DNA of 64,000 nt from Leptospira broomii serovar Hurstbridge str. 5399 (GTDB lineage Bacteria > Spirochaetota > Leptospiria > Leptospirales > Leptospiraceae), in assembly GCF_000243715.2 (NCBI RefSeq), contig NZ_AHMO02000008.1, positions 2,013,501 to 2,077,500 on the forward strand. The letters run 5' to 3'. Each line of letters begins with the position of its first letter. The first letter of the stretch is position 1. A model generated the notes under the pieces. The model was not told where the DNA came from and ran no database searches. It was given only the letters and a program-made list of their open reading frames with translations. The position numbers and the translations under genes were made by a program. Shown piece by piece: positions 46,117-56,362 of the stretch.

Positions 46117-47004
46117 TTATTCGTCCGAATCTTTAGCACAACGGAAGCCGAAATGGTGATATTCGGGGAAGTTCTGCGGGATATGTGCCCTGCGCTTGGA
46201 ACCTCTTGCGTAATAGGCAGACCACCACCAAGATCCTCCCTTTAACACTTTTCTATCATATCCGGGGCAGGGTTCTTGGCCTTGGCAAGGTCCTTGCGGA
46301 TCGACACCTTTGCAATCTTCTCCACAGGCCGCGTAATTCGGAGTATACCAATCCTGCACCCATTCCCAGGAATTTCCCGCCATATCGTAAAGACCGTATA
46401 TTCCGGGAGCTCTAGTTCCCACATCGGAAGTCGGCATTAGGTTTGGAGGATTCAATATTTCTTGCGCACAGCCCTTATGTTTTTTCACATTGATGACTGC
46501 ATTTTTACAAGTGGCGGGCTTGTTTCCCCAAGGATATAAATTTCCGTTAGGACCGCGAGCTGCCTTTTCCCATTCAGCTTCGGTCGGTAAACGTTTGCCC
46601 ACCCACTCGCAATATTCCTTTGCGGTATACCAACTAACTCCTACAACGGGCTGTTTAGGTTTGAGATAAGGATCTCCGTATTTCGGACCTATAAAATCGC
46701 AGGTTCCGTTCCGGAGGCAATCCTTGCATTTTCCAGCGGCAGTACACTTGTCAAAGTCGGCGTTCGTGACTTCGTACGTATCCATAAAAAAATCGCTTAT
46801 ATAAACATTGTTTTCGGGTCTTTCGTCCAGTTCGTATTGATTACTCCCTCGAATAAAATCTCCTGCCGGAATGCATTTCATATTCGGAATTTTCTTTCCT
46901 CGGCAAGGTTTACCCGCATCCGGATTTCCCATGATATGAGGAGCAATAATAAAGGCTAAAGAGAGTAATAGTAGGAATATATGGACCGGACGAAAAGAGT
47001 TCAT
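46117..47004 (-). CDS. Exported formylglycine-generating-enzyme-like (SUMF1/PvdO) protein
   Basis: The 295-residue protein has a signal peptide and the FGE-sulfatase fold: FIRGSN, MDTYEVTNADF, PVVGVSWYTAKEYCEWVGKRLPTEAEWEKAARG, YPWGN, GLYDMAGNSWEWVQDW, LKGGSW and FGFRCA. It has many cysteines (KCKDCLRNGTC, CGEDC, CQGQEPC). The active-site cysteine pair of true formylglycine enzymes cannot be confirmed, so a PvdO- or EgtB-like role or a non-catalytic role is possible. Confidence 0.8.
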   Translation of the reverse strand: MNSFRPVHIFLLLLSLAFIIAPHIMGNPDAGKPCRGKKIPNMKCIPAGDFIRGSNQYELDERPENNVYISDFFMDTYEVTNADFDKCTAAGKCKDCLRNGTCDFIGPKYGDPYLKPKQPVVGVSWYTAKEYCEWVGKRLPTEAEWEKAARGPNGNLYPWGNKPATCKNAVINVKKHKGCAQEILNPPNLMPTSDVGTRAPGIYGLYDMAGNSWEWVQDWYTPNYAACGEDCKGVDPQGPCQGQEPCPGYDRKVLKGGSWWWSAYYARGSKRRAHIPQNFPEYHHFGFRCAKDSDE

Positions 47005-47084
47005 GACGACATTACGTCTCGGAATTCATAGAGATTAATTAAATTTTCTGAATGGGGATTCTTGCTGGCAAGAGAAAAATTCAT

Positions 47085-48218
47085 TTAAAATGTCGGTAGG
47101 CTGCAGGAAGAGAAATCGATCGAACCGGCGCCGGAGGCGGAATTTCCTTTGGTATCCGTACCCGAATACGAGTAAGTCCCTTTCCCACCGTTAAAAATCA
47201 CCGTCCCACTTCCGCTCCGACTTCCCGAAAGGGAAAATGAAATGCTTCCGGATTTTGGAAGGCAGTCCACATAACGCCATTTTACAGGCGATACTATTGC
47301 AACGGTGGCCGTGAATCCTTCTTCCTGGTGAACGACTTGAATGTTTCCGATTCCCCAGATCCGGTACCAATTTAGAAAATCGGAACTACTCTTATCCACT
47401 CCGATTTGCAGCGGAGTCGGAGTACTGACCGTATGAGAAAAAAGAGGATTCGATCCCGTATAACCTTCTCGTAAAATACTAATCGTCTGGGTATAAAAGG
47501 AAATCGAAGAGCCGGAAACGCTAGTCCAGGATATCGAGGTAGCTTGTTTAGTAGAAGGAGACGCGCCTGAAAACGATAATGTGGAACCTGTTCCGGTCAA
47601 TTTTGTAATCCTGTTTGCTCCGCTTTTTACCGTTCGATTCAGTCCTATGGATAGCGTTGAGCCGCTTTGGACAAACGGTCTTGCTCCGGAAAGTCCGCTC
47701 CAAATTGCCTCCGAACTTCCTTCTATCTGCCAGCTCGTAAAGGGAAGGAAAGTACAGTCCTGAAACGTTTTCGAAACGAAGAATGTGGAGTTGGGAATTC
47801 GCGAAGAACTGACTAAATAATTGTCTATAAAATCGTAGCCGTTGACGGAAGTAACCTGCCGTTTATAACTACCGCCGCCCCAGCATTGAAAAGAAAGATT
47901 GTAGGCTCCCAATTCGCCGAAATCAAATCCTCGGTTCCAGTATCTACCAAGAATCGAAAGAAGCTTTTCTCCTGTGCCGCCTCTTTTCTCGGAAAACGCA
48001 ACGCTGGACCCTTCGCCGGTCAAACCTTCCATAGAAGAAGATACTGAATCCAGCGCCGATGTAACGGATTCTCCTACCGGATCGTATTGGCCGGAGAGCG
48101 CCAAGGCGGTCAGAAGAGTTTGGTTTTGCCGATCCGTTCCTTGATTTTTACAATCGAATTGCAGAATGAAGGCAGTTGTCGCGAGGAAAAAAGAAATTAT
48201 TCTGTATTCTACATGCAT
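47085..48218 (-). CDS. Putative lipoprotein, unknown function
   Basis: The 377-residue product has a signal segment ending LQFDC, consistent with a spirochaete lipobox, then a Ser/Gly/Thr-rich beta-type body with repeated patterns such as SGSRSGSG and SFSLSG. I do not recognise it. The frame is open to a TTG at 48227, but the ATG at 48218 has GGATGA upstream and is preferred. It is divergent from the DUF2147 pair. Confidence 0.6.
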   Translation of the reverse strand: MHVEYRIISFFLATTAFILQFDCKNQGTDRQNQTLLTALALSGQYDPVGESVTSALDSVSSSMEGLTGEGSSVAFSEKRGGTGEKLLSILGRYWNRGFDFGELGAYNLSFQCWGGGSYKRQVTSVNGYDFIDNYLVSSSRIPNSTFFVSKTFQDCTFLPFTSWQIEGSSEAIWSGLSGARPFVQSGSTLSIGLNRTVKSGANRITKLTGTGSTLSFSGASPSTKQATSISWTSVSGSSISFYTQTISILREGYTGSNPLFSHTVSTPTPLQIGVDKSSSDFLNWYRIWGIGNIQVVHQEEGFTATVAIVSPVKWRYVDCLPKSGSISFSLSGSRSGSGTVIFNGGKGTYSYSGTDTKGNSASGAGSIDFSSCSLPTF

Positions 48219-48299
48219 TTCATCCAAACCTACATTATCGAATAACTGTTCAAAAAAAGTCGAGAGACGGAGCCTGTCTACTCCGTTTCATTCTACAAG

Positions 48300-48337
48300 A
48301 TGAGTAAAAACCTGTCAAACACCAGGTTTTTACTCAT
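48300..48337. promoter_or_regulatory. Perfect 15-bp inverted repeat in a divergent region
   Basis: ATGAGTAAAAACCTG (48300-48314) and its exact complement (48323-48337) are separated by 8 bases. The dyad lies between divergent genes, so a terminator is not expected; no T run follows on either strand. An operator or a structured RNA element is possible. Confidence 0.55.
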
Positions 48338-48451
48338 TTGAAACACCCTTTCCAGGGAAAAAATCCCGTATCAAAGAATAGTTTGCTTGATCCAACCGAA
48401 TCGGCTTTAAATATAACTCTTTCCATAAAACATGTAAGGGGTTCATCGACC

Positions 48452-48901
48452 ATGAGAAAATTACTCATTCTTTCTATTGCCTTGGCTGCATTTCTTGTTT
48501 CAGACGGGATTTTTGCAGATCCTCTTCCCGTTGTAGGGAAGTGGAAGACGATCGACGATGAGGACGGAACCGAAAAATCGGTCGTAGAAGTCTACGAACA
48601 AAGCGGAAAGATTTATGCGAAGATTGTCAGCCTAAGGGATCCGGTCGATAAAGACGGAAAACCGAAGGTTTGTACAAAATGCGAGGGCGCCGATAAGGAT
48701 AAGCCTGTTATAGGACTAGTCATCATGAAAGGCCTTTCTGCGGATGGCGACGAATTTACCGGTGGTACGATTATGGACCCGAACAACGGTAAAACGTATA
48801 AATGCAAAATAAAAGCCGTCGAAGGCGGAAAAAAACTGCATGTGCGCGGATTCATCGGATTTTCGTTGATAGGGCGCACTCAAACTTGGGTTAAAAAATA
48901 A
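48452..48901 (+). CDS. DUF2147 periplasmic protein, copy 1
   Basis: The 149-residue protein has a signal peptide (MRKLLILSIALAAFLVSDGI) and a DUF2147 beta-barrel-like domain: VVGKWKTIDDEDG, VVEVYEQSGKIYAKI, the Cys pair CTKCEGADKDKPV, GLSADGDEFTGGTI, and FIGFSLIGRTQTW at the end. The function of DUF2147 is unknown; the fold suggests binding of a small hydrophobic ligand. The frame extends upstream to 48338 but the signal peptide fixes the start. A paralogue follows after 59 bases. Confidence 0.88.
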   Translation: MRKLLILSIALAAFLVSDGIFADPLPVVGKWKTIDDEDGTEKSVVEVYEQSGKIYAKIVSLRDPVDKDGKPKVCTKCEGADKDKPVIGLVIMKGLSADGDEFTGGTIMDPNNGKTYKCKIKAVEGGKKLHVRGFIGFSLIGRTQTWVKK

Positions 48902-48903
48902 TA

Positions 48904-48940
48904 GACTAGAATCCTCCGGGCGGATTCTAGTCCGGAGGAT
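48904..48940 (+). promoter_or_regulatory. Mutually exclusive hairpins between the DUF2147 genes
   Basis: Stem A pairs 48904-48914 with 48922-48932 (11 bp, 7-base loop). Stem B pairs ATCCTCCGG (48911-48919) with CCGGAGGAT (48932-48940). They share bases and cannot coexist. There is no T run. The ribosome site of copy 2 is 9 bases downstream. Confidence 0.5.
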
Positions 48941-48960
48941 GAAAATATAAGGAAATTATA

Positions 48961-49407
48961 ATGAAACGAATTTTTATTTCACCGTATTTAATTTTATTAT
49001 TTCTGATCCCGGGAAGCCTACTCACACAACCTCTACCCGTGACCGGTTCCTGGAAGACGGTTAACGAGCAAGGAAAAGAGGAATCCGTCGTCGAAATCTA
49101 CGAGCAGGGTGGGAAAATTTTCGGGAAGGTTACGAGCTTAGCGGAACCGAACGATAAGGACGGAAAACCTGCGAGATGTACCGAATGTGACGGTGCGGAA
49201 AAGAACAAACCCGTACTCGGTATGGTAATCATAAATGGGTTATCTGCCGACGGCGATAAATGGAGCGGCGGACGTATATTAGATCCTAACGACGGAGTAT
49301 GGTATAAGTGCTTTCTCCGGCTGGTCGAAGGTGGGAAGAAATTGGAAGTTCGAGGTTACGTGGGCTTTTCGCTGCTAGGCAGGACTCAATACTGGATAAA
49401 AAAATAA
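48961..49407 (+). CDS. DUF2147 periplasmic protein, copy 2
   Basis: This 148-residue paralogue of the preceding gene has its own signal peptide (LILLFLIPGSLLTQ), the WKTVNEQG start, VVEIYEQGGKIFGKV, the CTECDGAEKNKPV cysteine pair, GLSADGDKWSGG and the same end (GFSLLGRTQYW). Identity between the two is high across the domain but the signal peptides differ. It probably arose by tandem duplication. AAGGAAA precedes the ATG. Confidence 0.9.
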   Translation: MKRIFISPYLILLFLIPGSLLTQPLPVTGSWKTVNEQGKEESVVEIYEQGGKIFGKVTSLAEPNDKDGKPARCTECDGAEKNKPVLGMVIINGLSADGDKWSGGRILDPNDGVWYKCFLRLVEGGKKLEVRGYVGFSLLGRTQYWIKK

Positions 49408-49441
49408 TACATCTATCTTTGCATTAGGATAGATTCGGTAA

Positions 49442-49501
49442 AATACCCCTTCCTAGATTTGAGCTTACCGTTTTTTCTTGGTTTGCATAAGAAGGGGTAT
49501 T
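49442..49501 (+). promoter_or_regulatory. Inverted repeat masking the ribosome site of the M14 gene
   Basis: AATACCCCTTC (49442-49452) is exactly complementary to GAAGGGGTATT (49491-49501), 38 bases downstream. The right arm contains the likely ribosome site (AAGGGG) of the carboxypeptidase gene, so the mRNA could fold to hide it. Confidence 0.4.
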
Positions 49502-49510
49502 CGATTATCT

Positions 49511-51034
<1,524 letters not shown>

Positions 51035-51089
51035 TGGCTCGTAATTTCGTTAAAAGAAGCGCGCCGAAAAGCGGGTCATTCATTCGAAT

Positions 51090-52040
51090 ATGGAACAAAG
51101 ATTTGCGATGAAGCAATTCAAAAATGAAGGTGCTCTCATACTATGTACCCTAGTATGGGGAGGGACGTTTACTGCAACGAAACTGAGCCTAGTTTCCGTT
51201 TCTCCGTCCCTTTTTTTGGGAATTCGATTCGCGATCGCTTCGGCGGTATTTTTAATTTATGCCCTATTACAGAAACCGACAAAAGAATTTTACGGAGAAT
51301 CGAAAAAGCCTCGACTATGGTTCCCTATTCTTTTGGGATTCTGGATGTTTCTGGGATTCGCTTGTCAAACAATCGGCCTAAAATTTACGACAGCAACAAA
51401 GTCGGGATTTTTGACCGGGACATTGGTCGTCATAACTCCTATCTTGCAGACTATCTTTTTTCGCCGAATTCCCAATGCGGGAAATTTACTAGGCGTAATC
51501 ATCGTCATGCTGGGTTTGTTCTTTCTTTCGTTCGATCCTGAAGTAGGCAGCGGTAAGCTATCCTTTTTGTTTCATTGGGGAGACGTCATAACTATCGCGG
51601 GGGCTTTTTTCTTTTCACTTTATATTCTCTTAATGGATAGGGTAAGTCGGGAAGTTTCGATACAAACCTTACTTTTATCACAAACGCTAACCACTAGCAT
51701 ACTGTCGTTTTTACTGGCGTTCGGCTTGGATTATTTGGGGTGGGAGACTTTGATGTGGCATTGGGAAACCGGAGTGCTGCCAGCTTTGGTTTATAACGGT
51801 TTGATTTCTTCCGTCGGGACTACGTTTTTACAAACGAAATATCAAAAAGCGGTAACTCCGACGAGGGCGGGGTTGATCTTTTCTTTGGAGCCGGTTTTCT
51901 CGGCAGTTATCGCATATTACACTTTAGGTGAACGTATGCAATTTGTCGGGTTACTCGGGTGCGGTTTGGTAATGACCGGAGTTTTATTTGCGGAACTCTT
52001 CGGATCCTCAAAAGAAAGAGTCTCCAAAACCGGGGCTTGA
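51090..52040 (+). CDS. EamA/DMT-family transporter
   Basis: The 316-residue protein has ten membrane segments in two EamA repeats (CTLVWGGTFTATKLSL at the start; SSVGTTFLQTKYQKAVTPTRAGLIFSLEPVFSAVIAY split over two spans in the second). It is a drug/metabolite-type transporter of unknown substrate. It converges with the Pro-rich protein gene, only 2 bases separating the stops. Confidence 0.88.
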   Translation: MEQRFAMKQFKNEGALILCTLVWGGTFTATKLSLVSVSPSLFLGIRFAIASAVFLIYALLQKPTKEFYGESKKPRLWFPILLGFWMFLGFACQTIGLKFTTATKSGFLTGTLVVITPILQTIFFRRIPNAGNLLGVIIVMLGLFFLSFDPEVGSGKLSFLFHWGDVITIAGAFFFSLYILLMDRVSREVSIQTLLLSQTLTTSILSFLLAFGLDYLGWETLMWHWETGVLPALVYNGLISSVGTTFLQTKYQKAVTPTRAGLIFSLEPVFSAVIAYYTLGERMQFVGLLGCGLVMTGVLFAELFGSSKERVSKTGA

Positions 52041-52042
52041 TC

Positions 52043-52942
52043 CTAAAAGCGAAACGACCATTCGGTGCGAAAGCCGCTAGATAATCCTGCCGGAGTCGCT
52101 TCGTAAGTTGGAGTCACGGATAGTCGACTGTAACGACTTAAGATCGCGGAACTCGGAGAAGGTCCATTAAAATAAGTGAATACTCCGTCTATTAATACCA
52201 GTAATATGAATAGATTCGTCGTCGATCGTTTTCTTCTCTCATATTCGTCATGATCGATGATATTGTTTCCGAAAGGAGTATAAACGTGAGTCGACAAGTG
52301 TTCATATCGAGATAGGATGAGAGAAAAGGCCTTATCGTTGTTAGACTGTAAATATTTGTCTCCTAAATATAGGAGCGTGATATCCTCACCCGAGGAGAGC
52401 GTGGAATGCGAAGGTCGTCTATAAGCTGCCGCCAATAGAAAAGAAATCGATTTTCCGATTATAAGACCTATCCCAAGATTCCTACGATCGGTTCCGAGTA
52501 AACCAGACCGTATCGGTGCGGGTGCCCAAAGCCAAGATAGATTTCGTTCGGGTTTAGCGATCAGTGGAGGGACCGGAGGTTGTATCTCGATAACTTCGAC
52601 CGGAGGTATTATGGGAAGAGCCTCCGGGATTTTAGGGGTATCCGGAACCTTTATAGTTTCCTCACTTTCAGGTTTTTTAGTCTGGGAAGGTTTGATTTTA
52701 ATTTTAGGCTTTGTAGAAACAATCGGGCCGGGTTCGATCGCCTTTACCATATCCATGGGAAAGGATTGAGCAGTGCCGTCCGGAGATTCGAGTCGAATCT
52801 CCTTGCCTTCGATCTTGCTTTTAACGTTAGTGATTACACGACCGTCTTTCAAGCGCACGGTATCGGCAGAGATTACCGATTGCGTTAAATATGCCAGAAG
52901 TAATGCGATTACATTCCGTTTAATCGCCAAATGAGATGTCAC
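52043..52942 (-). CDS. Pro-rich envelope protein with LKDGRV module
   Basis: The 299-residue protein has a signal peptide, then a small module (VRLKDGRVITNVKSKIEGKE ... FPMDMVKAIEPG), a Lys/Pro-rich linker of about 65 residues like those of TonB-type proteins, and a C-terminal part with one or two membrane segments (NLFILLVLIDGVFTYF). The same module ends the FecR-domain protein encoded just before it. The start is GTG, overlapping the FecR stop. It is the last gene of the sigma-FecR operon, so it may be part of that signalling pathway. Confidence 0.65.
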   Translation of the reverse strand: MTSHLAIKRNVIALLLAYLTQSVISADTVRLKDGRVITNVKSKIEGKEIRLESPDGTAQSFPMDMVKAIEPGPIVSTKPKIKIKPSQTKKPESEETIKVPDTPKIPEALPIIPPVEVIEIQPPVPPLIAKPERNLSWLWAPAPIRSGLLGTDRRNLGIGLIIGKSISFLLAAAYRRPSHSTLSSGEDITLLYLGDKYLQSNNDKAFSLILSRYEHLSTHVYTPFGNNIIDHDEYERRKRSTTNLFILLVLIDGVFTYFNGPSPSSAILSRYSRLSVTPTYEATPAGLSSGFRTEWSFRF

Positions 52943-53991
52943 TCGAATTCAATCCTTCGAATTTGAGAGGCTTTTATTTCTTCTATCCGATTATCCATTA
53001 TAAGAATATATATATCTTTATTTTGTAATAAGCCGTTTCCTTTTTTGACCCTACCGTCTTTTAATAAGATCCGGTTTCCTGGAACCGGAACCGCTTCCGG
53101 GAAAAGGATTTTTCCGGGATCGGCACCGGAGGATCTCCCTTCGTTATTAGGTTCCATTCCGGAAAATAGGCGCGTAAGAATCGTTTTTTCCTCGATCGAT
53201 AAGGGTCGGATACTAGAGTCTTCATCCTCAGTAATGAAAGTTACGGTTTCATTTTCAAGTAATTGCTCGCCGACTCGGGAGACACTCGATTCCGAATTAA
53301 CGAGTCTTACTCCCCCTTCCAATACTTCCAACTTCGTACTATTCTCCGGCCCCGGACTGACTCTAATTTTTGTTCCGAGTAAAATCGCTTTTTTAGATCC
53401 GAAATTAACTTCCAGATCTTTCGCAAATCCTCCGAGGAAAGTTTCATTCGTATAAGATTCTATAAGCAAAGATCCTTTTTCGTACTTGATAGTCCATGTT
53501 CCATCTATGAGAGAAACTTGAGCTTCGGAATTAGGTAAGAGCCTCAGTCTTAAGGATTTACCCTTGGAGGAGGTATGAAAGAAATAATCGCAGACTGAAA
53601 GCTTTTCGGATTTGAGATTCGAAGCTTGGTTTGCGATACAGGTTCCGAAAGTCAGGATGTCGATTCGCTCCATTTTACGCATCGGGAGCATCCGAGTAAG
53701 ATAAATGGAAAGACCTATCAGGATCGCTGCCGCGATTCCGCTTGCAGGGATTACGATTCTTAGAGCTTGGAATTTTGATCTATGTTTATTCGTAATACGA
53801 AATGCTTCCGTCAGACCTATGTGTATTTTATTGATCTCTTCGAATTTCTTCCGTAAAATGGGCGAGGCTTTAAGCAGATCATGGAGTTCGTCCCCCTCCG
53901 TTATATTTTCATCGAGTAAGAAGGATGCGACCAATTCTTCGAACGGAACCGGATCGGATTCGAACGCCTTGACTTGGTCCTGAAAGTTCAT
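52939..53991 (-). CDS. FecR-domain anti-sigma-type membrane protein
   Basis: The 350-residue protein has a cytoplasmic N-terminal part (about 1-85), one membrane span (IVIPASGIAAAILIGLSIYL) and a periplasmic FecR-like beta-helix domain (LPNSEAQVSLIDGTWTIKYEKGSLLIES, VNFGSKKAILLGTKIRVS). The C terminus has an LKDGRVKKGNG module. This layout is that of FecR-type anti-sigma regulators. The start at 53991 overlaps the sigma factor stop by ATGA and has AGGGAG upstream; the frame extends further but inside the sigma gene. Confidence 0.8.
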   Translation of the reverse strand: MNFQDQVKAFESDPVPFEELVASFLLDENITEGDELHDLLKASPILRKKFEEINKIHIGLTEAFRITNKHRSKFQALRIVIPASGIAAAILIGLSIYLTRMLPMRKMERIDILTFGTCIANQASNLKSEKLSVCDYFFHTSSKGKSLRLRLLPNSEAQVSLIDGTWTIKYEKGSLLIESYTNETFLGGFAKDLEVNFGSKKAILLGTKIRVSPGPENSTKLEVLEGGVRLVNSESSVSRVGEQLLENETVTFITEDEDSSIRPLSIEEKTILTRLFSGMEPNNEGRSSGADPGKILFPEAVPVPGNRILLKDGRVKKGNGLLQNKDIYILIMDNRIEEIKASQIRRIEFE

Positions 53992-54491
53992 AAACCGACT
54001 CCCTGGTTCTTTAAGCAATTACGAAGATTTCTCAGAGCTTCAGCGTATCGTCTACTTACGGACCGTTTCGTGATTCCTAATTTGGAACCGATCGTTTCTA
54101 AACTATCGCGAGTGAGGTATTTTGCATCTATGACTTTGCGTTGATGGTCAGGGAGTTCCTTTAAACATTCGGAAAGACGGGCGATACTTTCGGATTCGAT
54201 ACGCGGTTCGTCGGGTAATCTTGCTGCGATCGAATTCATATCCATTCCCTCCAATACTTTCTTGGTTTTCCGCTGACTTCCAAAGTAAAGATTACGACCT
54301 ACAATCTTCGCCCAAGAGTAGAAATTCCCTTTTTGCGGATCGAATTTGCCGGGATCGTTCGTAAGGATTAGAAAAACCTCCTGCACCAAGTCGTCAGCCT
54401 TGTCAAAATCTCCGGTTAACGAATAGAAATAAACGAATAGGGATTTTTTGTTAATTTCGTAAACTTCGACGATTGGATTCTTTTCTGGCAT
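53988..54491 (-). CDS. ECF-type RNA polymerase sigma factor
   Basis: The 167-residue protein has region 2 (GDFDKADDLVQEVFLI and NFYSWAKIVGRNLYFGSQRK) and region 4 (LKELPDHQRKVIDAKYLTRDSLETIGSKLGITKRSVSRRYAEALRNL, a clear helix-turn-helix). Length and layout are those of ECF sigma factors. It heads an operon with a FecR-domain protein, its probable regulator. Confidence 0.88.
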   Translation of the reverse strand: MPEKNPIVEVYEINKKSLFVYFYSLTGDFDKADDLVQEVFLILTNDPGKFDPQKGNFYSWAKIVGRNLYFGSQRKTKKVLEGMDMNSIAARLPDEPRIESESIARLSECLKELPDHQRKVIDAKYLTRDSLETIGSKLGITKRSVSRRYAEALRNLRNCLKNQGVGL

Positions 54492-54644
54492 AGGAAGGAT
54501 TAATTCGATTCCCGCCTAAATCTTTCCTCCAGTCAAGAAGTTTCGATCGTATAGAAAGCGAGTTCGCTAGCTTTCAATGCGCCGAATGTAATATGACGAT
54601 TCTAAAATATAGGGACGTCCTTTTTCGCAAAACCGTCCTATTTC

Positions 54645-55778
54645 CTATTTTTTCTCCGATTCTTTCATGGATTCTTGTCGATGTTCGGAGGAATTCTCGA
54701 TCGCTCCGGAGTTATCGGTTTTTATCTCTTCCCATTCGACGCCTTTTGCTTCCTCTTCGAACGAGAAGCTTCTATGAATATTGAATCCGACCGAATATTG
54801 GCGCTTTCCGAAATCGAAATCTCCTCCGTTGAGAAGCTTGGTCTGAGCCAAAGCGCGTATGTCCGTGATAAAAAGTTGAAATACATGTCCTCCGGTTTCG
54901 AAATCGACGCCGAAGCTGAACGGAACGGTATAATGTGGAACATGTTTATGGAGGACTACATTTTGAAAATATACGGCAGGTAGATCCCGTGGAAGGACGT
55001 AAAGAGTATTGATATCCGTCGCAGTTAGGGTCCGGACTCCTTGCAAGGTGGTTGGTCCGCTCGCAGAGACGTAATCGGTTCCGATGTAGTCGCGTTGTTT
55101 CGTAAAGATGGCCTCGAAGGTAAAATCCACTCGCTTAAATAATTTAAGCCTTCCTCCCACATCGACTCCGAATCGATCGTTGCGAAGCGTCGATTTCACG
55201 AAATTGCGATGAACGAACGTCGGCGAAAGTTGTAACGAAAAATATTTATTGAATTTTCTGGAAACCAAAATCGAAGCCATGTAACTTCTTTTATCATTAT
55301 CCGTTAAGGTGTAATGATTTACGTTTTGGGAAATATTCGCGTCTAGAACGGAAATGCCGGTCGAAGGCGGTTGAATTGCGGGATTTAAAGGGATGATCTC
55401 TTTATCTGTATCTTGCGAAGCGACCCCCCACAAACTCATGGTGAACGGTAAAATCGAAGATTGAGATAATAACCGAACTTTAGAGCGTAACTCGTAGGTT
55501 TTATTCTCGGAGATCCTGGCAGCTCCGACCGAAATTGCTTTCGTAATTCCATAATCGGCTCCGATTAAAATGTTTGCTCCAGAATCCAAGCCGAAAAGAT
55601 CTTTAAAGCCGTTCTGAGCGTCTCCGAATCTATGATTGAATCTAAGATCTAAATTTTTATATCCGACATTTTCCGTCGAAGGCATATTGATTAGCGTCGG
55701 GCTCATGAATGCGGAACCTTCTCCGAAAAGAGAATGTGAAATCAGAAAAATCAGGAAGATAAAATATTTCTTTTTCAT
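54645..55778 (-). CDS. DUF5777-like beta-barrel protein
   Basis: The 377-residue protein has a signal peptide, then PTLINMPSTENVGYKNLDLRFNHRFGD and GANILIGADYGITKAISVG, which resemble the DUF5777 family of outer-membrane-type barrels. Many alternating strands and two-residue turns follow, and a charged C-terminal tail (residues 345-377) after the last strands. It overlaps YceI by ATGA and is the last gene of the five-gene envelope operon. Confidence 0.72.
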   Translation of the reverse strand: MKKKYFIFLIFLISHSLFGEGSAFMSPTLINMPSTENVGYKNLDLRFNHRFGDAQNGFKDLFGLDSGANILIGADYGITKAISVGAARISENKTYELRSKVRLLSQSSILPFTMSLWGVASQDTDKEIIPLNPAIQPPSTGISVLDANISQNVNHYTLTDNDKRSYMASILVSRKFNKYFSLQLSPTFVHRNFVKSTLRNDRFGVDVGGRLKLFKRVDFTFEAIFTKQRDYIGTDYVSASGPTTLQGVRTLTATDINTLYVLPRDLPAVYFQNVVLHKHVPHYTVPFSFGVDFETGGHVFQLFITDIRALAQTKLLNGGDFDFGKRQYSVGFNIHRSFSFEEEAKGVEWEEIKTDNSGAIENSSEHRQESMKESEKK

Positions 55779-56362
55779 TGAGGACTTTCTAAGAGAAAAA
55801 CGGTTCTGACTTCGATTTTTTGGTTTAACTTCAGATTCAGTAATTTAGGCACCTCGATCAAAAAATCTCTCAGTAGTACGGTGAAAGTGGCTGTATATAC
55901 TAGGTGTCCGTCCTTCCCTGACAAAATCCCTTCGATGGTAAAATCGCTTTTTTCTCTTCCGTGTAGATAAAGAGTTCCGATCGTTTTCGCCTTTCCCGTG
56001 ATCGAATCGAAGAAAATAAGCTTTCCTTTGTACTTCGCAAACGGAAAGTCGTCGCTCTCCAGATAATTATCATGCAAATGAGCGTCGCGAAGTCGATTTG
56101 CGGTCGTGAAGTCGCGAAGATCGATGTCGATAGTTAACGTTTTTTGAATCGGATCGATTTCACCGGAAACCGTCTGTCCGACGCCTCGAATGATTTCTTG
56201 CGGAGCTTCGCTTTTAAAATATACTTTACCAGAGGCGACTTTGAGATTCGAATTCGGCAACTCGATTCCGGCGATTTCATATACCGGTAAAGCCGAAATC
56301 GCCAGGAATAGAATTCTTAACGCGTACAATCTTCCATTAATGGAGTCCGTTAAGTAGCTCAT
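55775..56362 (-). CDS. YceI-family periplasmic protein
   Basis: The 195-residue protein has an N-terminal signal or anchor and a lipocalin-like YceI domain: GKVYFKSEAPQEIIRGVG, DFTTANRLRDAHLHDNYLES (the conserved R-x2-H-x5-YLES/D region), FPFAKYKGKL, GTLYLHGREK. YceI proteins bind isoprenoids or polyprenyl quinone-like ligands in the periplasm. It overlaps both neighbours by four bases, so translation is coupled with the CxxCH lipoprotein and the DUF5777 barrel. Confidence 0.85.
   Translation of the reverse strand: MSYLTDSINGRLYALRILFLAISALPVYEIAGIELPNSNLKVASGKVYFKSEAPQEIIRGVGQTVSGEIDPIQKTLTIDIDLRDFTTANRLRDAHLHDNYLESDDFPFAKYKGKLIFFDSITGKAKTIGTLYLHGREKSDFTIEGILSGKDGHLVYTATFTVLLRDFLIEVPKLLNLKLNQKIEVRTVFLLESPQ

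Noticed and set aside
54510..54580. GAAAGC/GCTTTC hairpin as terminator of the envelope operon or operator of the sigma gene
   Set aside because: Only six base pairs with a large loop, no T run, and it lies upstream of the sigma gene rather than at a gene end.
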